The notes under the pieces were generated by a model. That model searched no databases. It was not told where the DNA came from and worked only from the letters and a program-made list of their open reading frames with translations. From Arthrobacter sp. ATA002 (GTDB lineage Bacteria; Actinomycetota; Actinomycetes; Actinomycetales; Micrococcaceae), in assembly GCF_026898095.1 (NCBI RefSeq), contig NZ_CP114015.1, positions 2,666,001 to 2,730,000 of the forward strand: 64,000 bases of DNA, given 5' to 3'. This document shows positions 50,683 to 58,982 of the stretch, one piece after another. Each line of letters opens with the position of its first letter. Position 1 is the first letter of the stretch. A program made the translations under genes and the position numbers.

Positions 50683-50745
50683 GACCGGCAGGCACCTCCT
50701 CAACGGCGAAAGGCTTCCATCGCTGGAGTGAGGCGCTTGAACGAC

Positions 50746-50779
50746 AAAAGGCCCAACGGAACTTTCGTTCCATCAGGCC
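50746..50779 (-). terminator. Terminator after tRNA-Pro
   Basis: On the minus strand GGAAC GAAA GTTCC forms the top of a hairpin extended by GGCC/GGCC, then TTTTG. It lies 7 bases after the tRNA 3' end. Confidence 0.65.
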
Positions 50780-50785
50780 CAGTTG

Positions 50786-50859
50786 TCGGGTTGACAGGAT
50801 TTGAACCTGCGACCCCCTGACCCCCAGTCAGGTGCGCTACCAAGCTGCGCCACAACCCG
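50786..50859 (-). tRNA. tRNA-Pro (anticodon GGG)
   Basis: 74-nt cloverleaf on the minus strand. Acceptor CGGGTTG pairs with CAACCCG, discriminator A. D-arm GCGCAGCTTGGTAGCGC, anticodon arm CCTGA-CTGGGGG-TCAGG with anticodon GGG, and T-arm GCAGG-TTCAAAT-CCTGT. CCA is not encoded. Its 3' end faces the accessory region at lower coordinates. Confidence 0.95.
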
Positions 50860-50936
50860 TTGTTTGGCCGGAATGATTCCGGCCGAAGCAACTCGAATAC
50901 TCTACCTCATAAGTGACGGATTTCCCGAATCGGGAA

Positions 50937-50965
50937 GCCCCGGACGCGGCTGCAGCGTCCGGGGC
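50937..50965 (-). terminator. Terminator after der
   Basis: 11-bp stem (GCCCCGGACGC and complement) with a 7-base loop, just after the der stop at 50974. No long T-run. Confidence 0.6.
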
Positions 50966-50973
50966 CCGAAATG

Positions 50974-52527
50974 CTAGCGGTTCTTGCCGCGCTTTTCGCG
51001 CACGCGCATGTTGACTTCGATGGGAGTGCCCTCGAAGCCGAACGTCTCGCGCAGGCGGCGGGTGATGAAGCGGCGGTAGCCCGGATCCAGGAATCCGGTG
51101 GTGAACAGCACGAACTTCGGCGGGCGGGAGGACGCCTGCGTGCCGAAGAGGATGCGGGGCTGCTTGCCGCCGCGCACGGGGTGCGGATGGGCCGCAACGA
51201 GCTCGCCCAGGAAGGCATTGAGCTTGCCGGTGGGGATGCGCTTGTCCCAGCTCTCCAGTGCCTTATCCAGGGCGGGAACAAGCTTGTCCTTGTGCCAGCC
51301 GGTCCGCGCGGAGATGTTCACGCTCGGAGCCCACTCCACGTGGGCCAGGTCGCGCTCAATCTCGATCTGCAGGTAGCGGCGGCGTTCGTCGTCGAGCAGG
51401 TCCCACTTGTTGAACGCGAGCACCAGGGCGCGGCCGGATTCGATGGCCAGCTGCAGGATGCGGACGTCCTGCTCGCTGAGGACTTCGTCCACAGCCAGGA
51501 GCACGACGGCGACCTCGGCCTTTTCCAGCGCGGACTGCGTGCGCAGCGAGGCGTAGAAGTCGGCACCCTGCGCCATGTGCTGGCGGCGGCGGATGCCGGC
51601 GGTGTCCACGAAGCGCCAGGTGCGGCCGCCGAGCTCGATGAGCTCATCGACCGGGTCGCGGGTGGTGCCGGCGGTGTCGTCAACCACAACGCGCTCGGTG
51701 CCGGCCAGCTTGTTCAGCAGCGAGGACTTGCCCACGTTCGGGCGGCCAATCAGGGCGATTCGGCGCGGGCCGCCGGACTTGTCCAGTCCGCCGTAGGCAG
51801 AGTACTCGGGGAGTACTTCCAGGACGGCGTCGAGCATGTCGGCGGTACCGCGGCCGTGCAGGGCCGAGACCGGGTACGGCTCGCCAAAGCCGAGGCCCCA
51901 GAGCTGGGCGGCGTCGGCTTCGTTCTGGATGTCGTCCACCTTGTTCGCGACGACGACGACGGGCTTGCCCTTGCCGCGGAGCATCCGCACCACGGCTTCA
52001 TCGGTGGCGGTAATGCCCACGGTCGCGTCGACCACGAGCATGACGGCGTCGGCATGGTCCACGGCCACCTCGGCCTGGCCGGCCACGCGGGCATGGATGC
52101 CGCGGGCGTCGTGCTCCCAGCCGCCGGTGTCCACCAGCGTGAAGTTCACGCCGTTCCAGGTGGCGGGGTAGGACACGCGGTCACGGGTGACGCCGGGGGT
52201 GTCCTCGACGACGGCCTCGCGGCGGCCGAGGATGCGGTTCACCAGGGTGGACTTGCCAACGTTCGGCCGCCCCACGATGGCGACGACGGGGTCCTGCAGC
52301 AGCGGTGCGTCTTCGTCGTACTCTTCGAAGCCGCCGGCCAGCAGGGCCGCGTCTTCTTCGTCGAGTTCATAGTCGTCCAGGCCGGCGCGCAGCGTTTCCG
52401 CGCGCAGCTCGGTTTCGGCGTCGTCCATCGTGGCCAGGCGTTCGTTAACCTGGTCCTCTCCGGCAGGAATGTACTCTTCCTGGCCCGTCTCGTCGCCGGC
52501 GGTGCCGGAATATGAGGAGTTCGTCAT
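50974..52527 (-). CDS. der: Ribosome-assembly GTPase Der (EngA)
   Basis: Double-Era GTPase for 50S maturation, 517 residues. An acidic N-terminal extension of about 80 residues (common in actinobacteria) precedes GTPase 1: [22 protein letters not shown] and NKVDD. GTPase 2 has [22 protein letters not shown] and [12 protein letters not shown]-like C-terminal domain ends [10 protein letters not shown]. The frame is intact. It is the last gene of the parA-scpA-scpB-rluB-tyrA-cmk-der run. Confidence 0.96.
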   Translation of the reverse strand: MTNSSYSGTAGDETGQEEYIPAGEDQVNERLATMDDAETELRAETLRAGLDDYELDEEDAALLAGGFEEYDEDAPLLQDPVVAIVGRPNVGKSTLVNRILGRREAVVEDTPGVTRDRVSYPATWNGVNFTLVDTGGWEHDARGIHARVAGQAEVAVDHADAVMLVVDATVGITATDEAVVRMLRGKGKPVVVVANKVDDIQNEADAAQLWGLGFGEPYPVSALHGRGTADMLDAVLEVLPEYSAYGGLDKSGGPRRIALIGRPNVGKSSLLNKLAGTERVVVDDTAGTTRDPVDELIELGGRTWRFVDTAGIRRRQHMAQGADFYASLRTQSALEKAEVAVVLLAVDEVLSEQDVRILQLAIESGRALVLAFNKWDLLDDERRRYLQIEIERDLAHVEWAPSVNISARTGWHKDKLVPALDKALESWDKRIPTGKLNAFLGELVAAHPHPVRGGKQPRILFGTQASSRPPKFVLFTTGFLDPGYRRFITRRLRETFGFEGTPIEVNMRVREKRGKNR

Positions 52528-52719
52528 TTTTGCTTTCTTTCCGTTGAGGTCTGCAGCACTGCAAGCAGGCCGTCTCCGGACCGTTCAGCCCGGTAAGTTT
52601 TGTGAGGGGTTCCGCGGGTGATGACACCGCAGTTCCACCTGTCCATTGAAACACGTGCGGCACCGGCAGGGCATTTGCCCCAACCGGTGCACGTCCGCTC
52701 TGATTGTTCCCGGCAGCGC

Positions 52720-53421
52720 CTAGTGCGTGCTGGAATACACCACGTCCAGCACGGCCTGGACGGTTTCCTCGAAGTCCAGGTCGGAGGAGTCGATCGTTAC
52801 CACGCCGTCGGCTGCCTGCTGGAAGTTCACCACGGTGGAATCCTTGGCGTCGCGAATCAGGACCTGCTCCTTGAGCGCCGCCGCGCTCTGCGTGCCGCCG
52901 AGCTGGACGCCGCGGCGCCGCATCCGGGCTTCCTCGGAGGCGGTCAGCAGGATCCGCACCTCGGCGTGGGGCGCGACGACGGTGGTGATGTCCCGGCCCT
53001 CAGCCACGATCCGCAGGCCGGAGTCCGCGATCAGCTGCTGCTGGCGGCGGACCAGCTCGGCGCGGGCTCCGAGGGTGGTGGCAACGGCGCTGACCGAGGA
53101 GGAGACGGACGGCTCACGGATGGCATCCGTCACGTCGCGGCCGCTGACCCGGACCCATTCGGCGTCCGGGGAGGTGCTGAGCTCAATGTCGGCGTTGCGG
53201 GTTGCCGCTTCCACGGCCACGGCGTCGGTGAGGTCGATGCCGGCTTCCATGCAGGAGAGCGTGACCGCCCGGTACATGGCTCCGGTGTCGAGGTAGGCCG
53301 CGTGGAGCCGGCGGGCAGCTTCCCGGCTGATGCTGGACTTGCCGGATCCCGAGGGGCCGTCGATGGCGACCACGAGGGGCTTTCCCAGCCGGAACAGGGC
53401 CGGATTGCGTTCTTCAGTCAC
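52720..53421 (-). CDS. cmk: Cytidylate kinase
   Basis: Phosphorylates CMP and dCMP. 233 residues from GTG 53421, which overlaps the tyrA stop as GTGA. The P-loop IDGPSGSGKSSISREAA and YLDTGAMYRAVT mark the NMP-binding region; EGRDITTVVAPHAEVRILLTAS and RMRRRG complete it. A further GTG at 53436 is possible. It is followed 192 bases later by der (Rv1712-Rv1713 order in M. tuberculosis). Confidence 0.95.
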   Translation of the reverse strand: MTEERNPALFRLGKPLVVAIDGPSGSGKSSISREAARRLHAAYLDTGAMYRAVTLSCMEAGIDLTDAVAVEAATRNADIELSTSPDAEWVRVSGRDVTDAIREPSVSSSVSAVATTLGARAELVRRQQQLIADSGLRIVAEGRDITTVVAPHAEVRILLTASEEARMRRRGVQLGGTQSAAALKEQVLIRDAKDSTVVNFQQAADGVVTIDSSDLDFEETVQAVLDVVYSSTH

Positions 53422-54526
53422 TCCACTACCTTCCACCCGCGGGCGCTTAATTCATGTACGAGGTTGTGCACGCGGCTGGGCAGGACGGAAATTTCCGCCC
53501 GCCCCACCTGCTGACCGGAGGAATGCTCCAGCCGAAGATCCTCCAGGTTCACGCCGATCTCACCGATCTCCGTGAGCAGCCGGGCGATCTGGCCCGGGGT
53601 GTCATCCACCAGCACGGTGAAGGACACGAAGGACTGCGGCGGCGCGCCGTGCTTGCCCGGAATCCGGGCCTGGCCGGTGTTGCCCTCGGAGATCAGCTGG
53701 GCCATGTCCAGCCGTGCGCCGTCGGCTAACGGGTCCTCCAGGGTGTTGATGAGCCGGTTCAGGTCTTCCCGCACGCCGTAGAGGATTTCCACCAGCCGCG
53801 GGGCGTTGCCGGACAGGATCTGCACCCAGAGCCTGGGATCACTGGCGGCAATCCGCGTGACGTCGCGCAGCCCGTTGCCGGCCAGTGCCATCGCCTGGGC
53901 CGGCGTTTCCTGCAGCCGGCTGGCGACGAGCGAGGACATGATTTGCGGCAGGTGCGACACCAGGGCCACCGAGGAGTCGTGGTCCTCGGCGCTCATGCGG
54001 GAAACCACGCCGCCAAGGTCAATGGCCAGTGATTCGGCGCATCGAACCGCCTGCGGCGAACTTTCCGGACCGGCACAGATCACCCAGGGCATGGAGGTAA
54101 AAGCTCGCCGAGCGCGGCCACCGGCCCGGACTTCTCCCGCCCCGCCATCGGATGGGTGCCGACGTAGCGGCTCAGGTCAGCTCCGGAAGCGCGCAGATCG
54201 GAGAGGATCGCGCTCTTGACGCTGGCAATGTCCACGACGACGGCGTCGGGCCAGTCTTTGAGTGCCTGCACCGCCAAAGACGCGGTGACGTCCGGCGGCG
54301 CTGCCACGACGACGAGTTCGGGGGCGAACCCTTCCTCCACCGTTTCGAGCAGGCGGCCGGCACCGATGTCCCGCGCCACCGCCGCCGTCGACGGCGAAAT
54401 GTCCGACAACGCGACGTCCACGCCCTGCCGCCGCAGCCCCAGCCCGATGCTGGTGCCGAGCAGCCCGGTGCCGATCACCAAAACCGGGCCGGACAGATGC
54501 GTGGCGGATCCCTGTGCCGCGCCCAC
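53418..54526 (-). CDS. tyrA: Prephenate dehydrogenase with ACT domain (one frameshift)
   Basis: Tyrosine biosynthesis. GTG 54526. NAD motif VLVIGTGLLGTSIGLGLR, then VDIASVKSAIL and YVGTHPMAGREKSGP. The frame breaks near 54097 and continues FTSMPWVICAGPE, ALVSHLPQIMSSLVAS and GLRDVTRIAASDPRLW. The C-terminal ACT domain (VSFTVLVDDTPGQIARLLTEIGEIGVNLEDLRLE) provides tyrosine feedback in the family. About 369 residues. It starts 4 bases after rluB and overlaps cmk, so all are coupled. Confidence 0.92.
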
Positions 54527-54530
54527 TGCC

Positions 54531-55795
54531 TTAGAGGCCTACGGAGGCCAGGAGGTGGCCGACCTCGCCGCGGCCGAGCACACGGATGCTGCCCTGGCGC
54601 TGGTCGTTCACGCGGATGGGGCCCACCTGGGTGCGGACCAGGCGCTCGACCGGGTGGCCGACCGCGTCGAACAAACGGCGGACAATGCGGTTGCGGCCCG
54701 AGTGCAGGACCACCTCGACGAGGAGGTGCCCCGGCGTGGAATCCACCAGCTTGAAGGAGTCGACGTTGGCAAACCCGTCTTCGAGCTCCATGCCTTCGCG
54801 CATCTGGGCGCCGACGCCGTGGGCCATCGGTCCGCGGACCTTGACCAGGTAGGTCTTGGGGACCTCGTAGGACGGGTGCGTGAGGCGGTTGGCCAGCTCG
54901 CCGTCGTTGGTCAGCAGCAGCAGGCCCTCGGTGTTGGTGTCCAGGCGGCCGACGTGGAAGAGGCGCTCGTGCTTGTTGGTGCTCTTCAGGAAGTCGCTGA
55001 TGCAGGGACGGCCCTCGGGGTCGTCCATGGTGCAGACCACTCCGCTGGGCTTGTTGAAGACGTAGTACTTCAGGTTCTCGTCCAGCTGCAGGCGCATGCC
55101 GTCCACGTGGATGGCAACGTTCTGCGGGTCGACGCGGACGCCAACCTCGGTGACGACCTCGCCGTCGACCTCCACGCGGCCTTCGCGGATCATGTCCTCG
55201 CAGACGCGGCGCGATGCCACGCCGGCCTGGGCCATGACCTTCTGCAGGCGGATGCCCTCGGGGTCGTGGTGCTCGGAAATGACCGGCTTGGCCGGCCTGC
55301 GGGTGTTGGTGCGCTTGACGGCGCCCAGGTTCTGGCCGAAGCGCTCGTTGCGAAACGCGCGGTCGCCGCTCTTGCGCTGACCGGACTGGGGACCGCCGCT
55401 GCGCGATGCTCCGCCGCCCTTGGTGCCGTACGGCTTGGCCGACTTGGCGCCGGCCTTGTAGCCCTCGGGCTTGAACTGGCCGGCTCCCGGCTTGGAAGCA
55501 CCGGAACCGGACGGTTTGCCGGCACCCTTGCCGTCGAAGGCCCGGGAAGCGGCCGAACGGAACTTCTCGGGACGGTTTTCGGCGGACTCGTCGCGGGGCT
55601 TGTAGCCGTTGGCACGGAATTCGCCGGCGGTCATGCCGGCGTCGCGGGCCGTGGCGGGGCGGCCGCCGGAGCGCGGGGCGCCGGTGCGGGAGCCGGCAGG
55701 CTTGGAGCCCTTACCGAAGGACCTGCCGCCGGCTGCTCCCCGCTGCGCGGGTTGTTGCGGCCTGATCCGGATCCGGAGCGGGGTGCCTGTGTCAT
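54531..55795 (-). CDS. rluB: Pseudouridine synthase RluB/RsuA family (one frameshift)
   Basis: About 421 residues. ATG 55795 (GAAGGA upstream) opens MTQAPRSGSGSG in one frame; the rest lies one base out, with the break near 55745. A 170-residue basic, disordered N-terminus (RSGGPQSGQRKSGDRAFRNERFG) is followed by an S4 domain (IRLQKVMAQAGVASRRVCEDMI). The catalytic domain has HVGRLDTNTEGLLLLTNDG with the active Asp, and HSGRNRIVRRLF. It matches Rv1711 by position after scpB. The long tail is usual in Arthrobacter relatives. Confidence 0.9.
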
Positions 55796-55818
55796 GAAAA
55801 ATCCTTCGGGTGTAGCGG

Positions 55819-56469
55819 TTAGTAAGTAGTGTCTTCAAATTCAGCCAGGTTTTCCAGCCCGGGCAGGTGCGGCGCGAGCCGCGGAAGTTCGTCGAGGCCG
55901 CCCAGTCCGAGCCGTTCCAGGAAGTACGGCGTGGTCCGGTACATCATGGAGCCCGTTTCGGCTTCCATGCCGGCTTCGTCGATGAGACCGCGCTGGACCA
56001 GGGTCCTAACCACGGAGTCGACGTTGACGCCCCGGATGGCTGATACCCGCGCCCTGGAAACAGGTTGCCGGTAGGCAATCACTGCCAGGGTCTCCAGAGC
56101 TGCCTGAGTCAAACGTGAGCTCTGGCCGCCCAGGACGAACTTCGAGACCGCGGGTGCAAACTCGGCGCGGGAGTAGATCCGCCAGCCGCCGGCCACATCC
56201 CGCAGTTCAAAACCTCGCATTGAAGTAAAACCACGTACTGTGCCACCGGGTCCTCCCCCAGTATAGCCGTCATACTCGCGCTGCAGTTCCGTGAGGATGG
56301 CGGAGACCCGGGCTGCGGGGACTTCCAGCACGGCGGCGAGCTCCGCGGCGGTGACCGGTTCGTCAACCACCATGAGTACGGCTTCGACGGCGGCCCGGAG
56401 GTCCTGAGGCTGCCCGTCGGCCCCGGCGGGCACTGCCGGCTCCGGCTCAGCGGGCGGGTTCTGCTTCAT
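55819..56469 (-). CDS. scpB: Segregation and condensation protein B
   Basis: 216 residues from ATG 56469, with GGAGGAA 4 bases upstream; the ATG lies inside the last 23 bases of scpA. Tandem winged helices: LRAAVEAVLMVVDEPVTAAELAAVLEV and LTQAALETLAVIAYRQPVSRARVSAIRGVNVDSVVRTL, and FLERLGLGGLDELP at the end. ScpB joins ScpA and SMC in chromosome condensation. The frame is intact. Confidence 0.95.
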   Translation of the reverse strand: MKQNPPAEPEPAVPAGADGQPQDLRAAVEAVLMVVDEPVTAAELAAVLEVPAARVSAILTELQREYDGYTGGGPGGTVRGFTSMRGFELRDVAGGWRIYSRAEFAPAVSKFVLGGQSSRLTQAALETLAVIAYRQPVSRARVSAIRGVNVDSVVRTLVQRGLIDEAGMEAETGSMMYRTTPYFLERLGLGGLDELPRLAPHLPGLENLAEFEDTTY

Positions 56470-57394
56470 GTTCCTCCAGAGTGACTTGATCATTGACCAG
56501 TTCCGCAGCGGTGCCGCCTTCCGCGCGGCCGTGCGCCCGCGGCGGCCAGGTGCCGGGTTCCGCCGCCCAGGTGATCAGCAGCTCCCCCAGCGGGTCGGGC
56601 TGGTCAAAGGCCACGGCCCCGTCACGGAACAGCTCCAGCAGCGCCAGGAAACGGGCTACCGCAAGCGAGCTGCCGGCGTCGTGCACCAGCGCGGCGAAGG
56701 TGAGCTTTCCGGCTGCCATCAGCCGGTCCGCCACAATGTCGGTCTGTTCGCGCACGCTGACCTTGGGCGCGTGCAGGTGGGTCAGCCCCACCGTGGCGGG
56801 CGCCGCTTCACGGGGAGTCAGCGCTTTGGCTGCGAGGGCCGCAAAATCCTGCGGGCCGGTGCGCCAGATAAGGTCCGGCAGCATGGCCGCGAACCGGGGA
56901 TCGAGACCGGCCATCCGGGGGAAGCGCTCGGCCTCCTCGAGCAGGCGGGCGTCCAGGATGGCCGCAATCTGTTTGAAGGCCCGGTACTGCAGAAGACGGG
57001 CGAACAACAGGTCGCGTGCCTCCAGCAGTGCCACGTCGTCGGCATCCTCGACGTCGCCGGCCGGCAGCAGCCGGGCCGCCTTCAGATCGAGCAAAGTGGC
57101 GGCAATGACCAGGAATTCGCTGGCTTCATCCAGCGCCCAGGCCTGGCCGTCCGCCCCCAGGTCCCGGATGTAGCCGAGGAAGTCGTCGGTGACGGCGGCG
57201 AGGGCAATCTCGGTGATGTCCAGTTCGTGTTTGGAGATCAGACCGAGCAGGACGTCGAACGGACCGGTAAAGTTCTGCAGCCGGACGCGGAAGCCCCGGG
57301 CGCCGGGTCCGGATTCCGGTGTGCCGGTCCGGACAGGCGCCGTTGACGGGACAGGGCCGGCAGGACGGGCTGCTGCTGGCGTGCCGGATTTCAC
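56447..57394 (-). CDS. scpA: Segregation and condensation protein A (kleisin)
   Basis: 315 residues from GTG 57394. The N-terminal kleisin motif is FRVRLQNFTGPFDVLLGLISKHELDITEIALAAVTDDFLGYI. ASEFLVIAATLLDLKAARLLP follows, and the C-terminal winged helix FLALLELFRDGAVAFDQPDPLGELLITW binds the SMC head. It starts 5 bases after the parA stop and overlaps scpB. Confidence 0.95.
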   Translation of the reverse strand: MKSGTPAAARPAGPVPSTAPVRTGTPESGPGARGFRVRLQNFTGPFDVLLGLISKHELDITEIALAAVTDDFLGYIRDLGADGQAWALDEASEFLVIAATLLDLKAARLLPAGDVEDADDVALLEARDLLFARLLQYRAFKQIAAILDARLLEEAERFPRMAGLDPRFAAMLPDLIWRTGPQDFAALAAKALTPREAAPATVGLTHLHAPKVSVREQTDIVADRLMAAGKLTFAALVHDAGSSLAVARFLALLELFRDGAVAFDQPDPLGELLITWAAEPGTWPPRAHGRAEGGTAAELVNDQVTLEEHEAEPAR

Positions 57395-57399
57395 GAGCG

Positions 57400-58311
57400 T
57401 TAGGGGGCGCCGCCGCGGGAGATCAGTTCCTTGGCGAGGCGGCGGTAGGAATCAGCGCCCGGGTGGTTGCCCGCGTAGGTGGTGATCGGCTCGGCGGCCA
57501 CTGTGGCGTCGGCGAACTTGATGGTGCGCTTGATGACGGTTTCGAAGACCTTGTCCCCGAACGCTTCCACGAGCCGGGAAATGACCTCCCGGCTGTGGAG
57601 GGTCCGCGCGTCGTACATTGTCGCGAGCACGCCGTCGATCTGCAGTCCCGGGTTCAGCCGGTCCTGCACCTTTTCGATGGTCTCCACCAGCAGTGCCACG
57701 GCGCGCAGAGCGAAGAACTCGCAGATCAGCGGGATGATGACGCCGTGTGCGGCCGTCAGTGCGTTGACCGTCAGCAGGCCCAGCGAGGGCTGGCAGTCGA
57801 TGAGGATGACATCGTAGTCATCGGAGACCCTGCGCAGTGCACGCTCCAGGACCTGCTCGCGGGCAACCTCGTTGACCAGCTGCACTTCCGCTGCGGAGAG
57901 GTCGATGTTGGCGGGCAGCAGGTCGATGTTCTCGATGCCGGTCTCATGGATGGCCTCGCGGATATCCACCTTGCGGTCCATCAGCACGTTATAGACCGTG
58001 AGGTCCAGTTCGTGCGGATTAGTGCCCAGTCCGGCTGACAGTGCACCCTGCGGGTCAAAGTCCACCAGGAGGACCTTGCGGCCAGCTTCAGCCAGTGCGG
58101 CGCCGAGGTTGATGGTGGACGTGGTTTTGCCCACGCCGCCCTTCTGGTTGACCATGGCGATGATGCGCGCGGGGCCGTGGGAGCTCAGCACCGGAGGCTC
58201 GGGAAATTCCGTCAGCGGGCGCCCGGTGGGTCCCATCACGGAATCCGCTGCGTCCTGTGTTGCGTCCTGCAGAGTTGTTGAACTCTGATCGCTGCTCACG
58301 TAATAATCCAC
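57400..58311 (-). CDS. ParA-family ATPase, Rv1708/PldP-like
   Basis: Walker A NQKGGVGKTTSTINLGAALA, LVDFDPQGALSAGLG, and Walker B VILIDCQPSLGLLTVNAL. About 303 residues from GTG 58311; GTG 58299 or TTG 58350 are other possible starts. An N-terminal extension of about 50 residues precedes the ATPase. It is first in the scpA-scpB-rluB run as Rv1708 is. In Corynebacterium glutamicum the ParA-like PldP in this context affects division-site placement. No parB gene or parS site was seen. Confidence 0.9.
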   Translation of the reverse strand: MDYYVSSDQSSTTLQDATQDAADSVMGPTGRPLTEFPEPPVLSSHGPARIIAMVNQKGGVGKTTSTINLGAALAEAGRKVLLVDFDPQGALSAGLGTNPHELDLTVYNVLMDRKVDIREAIHETGIENIDLLPANIDLSAAEVQLVNEVAREQVLERALRRVSDDYDVILIDCQPSLGLLTVNALTAAHGVIIPLICEFFALRAVALLVETIEKVQDRLNPGLQIDGVLATMYDARTLHSREVISRLVEAFGDKVFETVIKRTIKFADATVAAEPITTYAGNHPGADSYRRLAKELISRGGAP

Positions 58312-58492
58312 GCTTCCGTCTCTAGCTGTCCTGCGGGCTGTCCCTGTCAAGATTACAACCGTGCAACGCCTATACCGCGAATCGGTGCCATGGAGCGCCG
58401 CGAGCCTTGACGCTCAACTAGAGGTCGAAGCTTCCTGAGGTGTGTGCCCGGTTCCGCAAAGGCCTTCCCCATTGATTCGCACTTGCCGCCTC

Positions 58493-58558
58493 GGTCTGCT
58501 GCGGTTTTGGGATTCCCTGCCGCTCCCGCAGTGGCAGGGAAAACCGCAGGAACGACCG
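58493..58558. repeat. Long imperfect inverted repeat upstream of parA
   Basis: CGGTC, CTGCGGTTTT and TTCCCTGCC (58493-58521) pair with GGCAGGGAA, AACCGCAG and GACCG (58533-58558), with bulges. It lies in the gene-free stretch 58312-58706. Otherwise that stretch shows only an isolated TTGACA near 58613. It may form a structured RNA or a protein site; no parS-type sequence was found. Confidence 0.55.
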
Positions 58559-58706
58559 AGCGTTCAGCTAGGGTCCAGGCGCGCCGGGGATGCATTCACC
58601 TTGTTGACACGGGTTTCCTCAGGCCGTTCCATGTGAGAACCCGAGCGCAAGATCTTTCGCCGGCCTGCTCACTAATGCAGGAAATTGAACAAAGGACCGG
58701 AGACAG

Positions 58707-58982
58707 ATGACATATGAAGTGGCTGTATGGGCAGGCAGAACTATTCCGATCAGCGGGCACTGCGCCCAGCGACCGATTCTCCTAAAAGCATGCCCTCGAA
58801 ATTGACCCAGCTGCGGGCAGGGAACGGCCGAATCTCATCGCGGGCATCGAGTCGCGGGGATTCGTCCTTGCTCCCGCAGTTGGTGTCGCTCTTGGTATGA
58901 GGTCACCCCCTCCGGAAGGAAGGGAGCCTATTCTCCGGAGACACCGTCCGGCGGACGTGCATCCCGACCAGGCCGCCAAACA
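58707..58982 (+). pseudogene. Remnant of a type I phosphoribosyltransferase (Apt-like)
   Basis: ATG 58707 with GGAGACAG upstream opens MTYEVAVWAGRTIPISGH. Near 58785 the frame moves to LEIDPAAGRERPNLIAGIESRGFVLAPAVGVALG, where GIESRGF is the adenine phosphoribosyltransferase-type signature. Near 58897, in a C-run, it moves again to RKEGSLFSGDTVRRTC. The text then meets the dctA terminator. The C-terminal half with the PRPP-binding VDD motif is absent, so it is broken regardless of sequencing errors. Confidence 0.6.

Noticed and set aside
58312..58706. A parS centromere-like site next to parA
   Set aside because: No TGTTTCACGTGAAACA-type 16-mer was seen; the inverted repeat present there is longer and unrelated in sequence.
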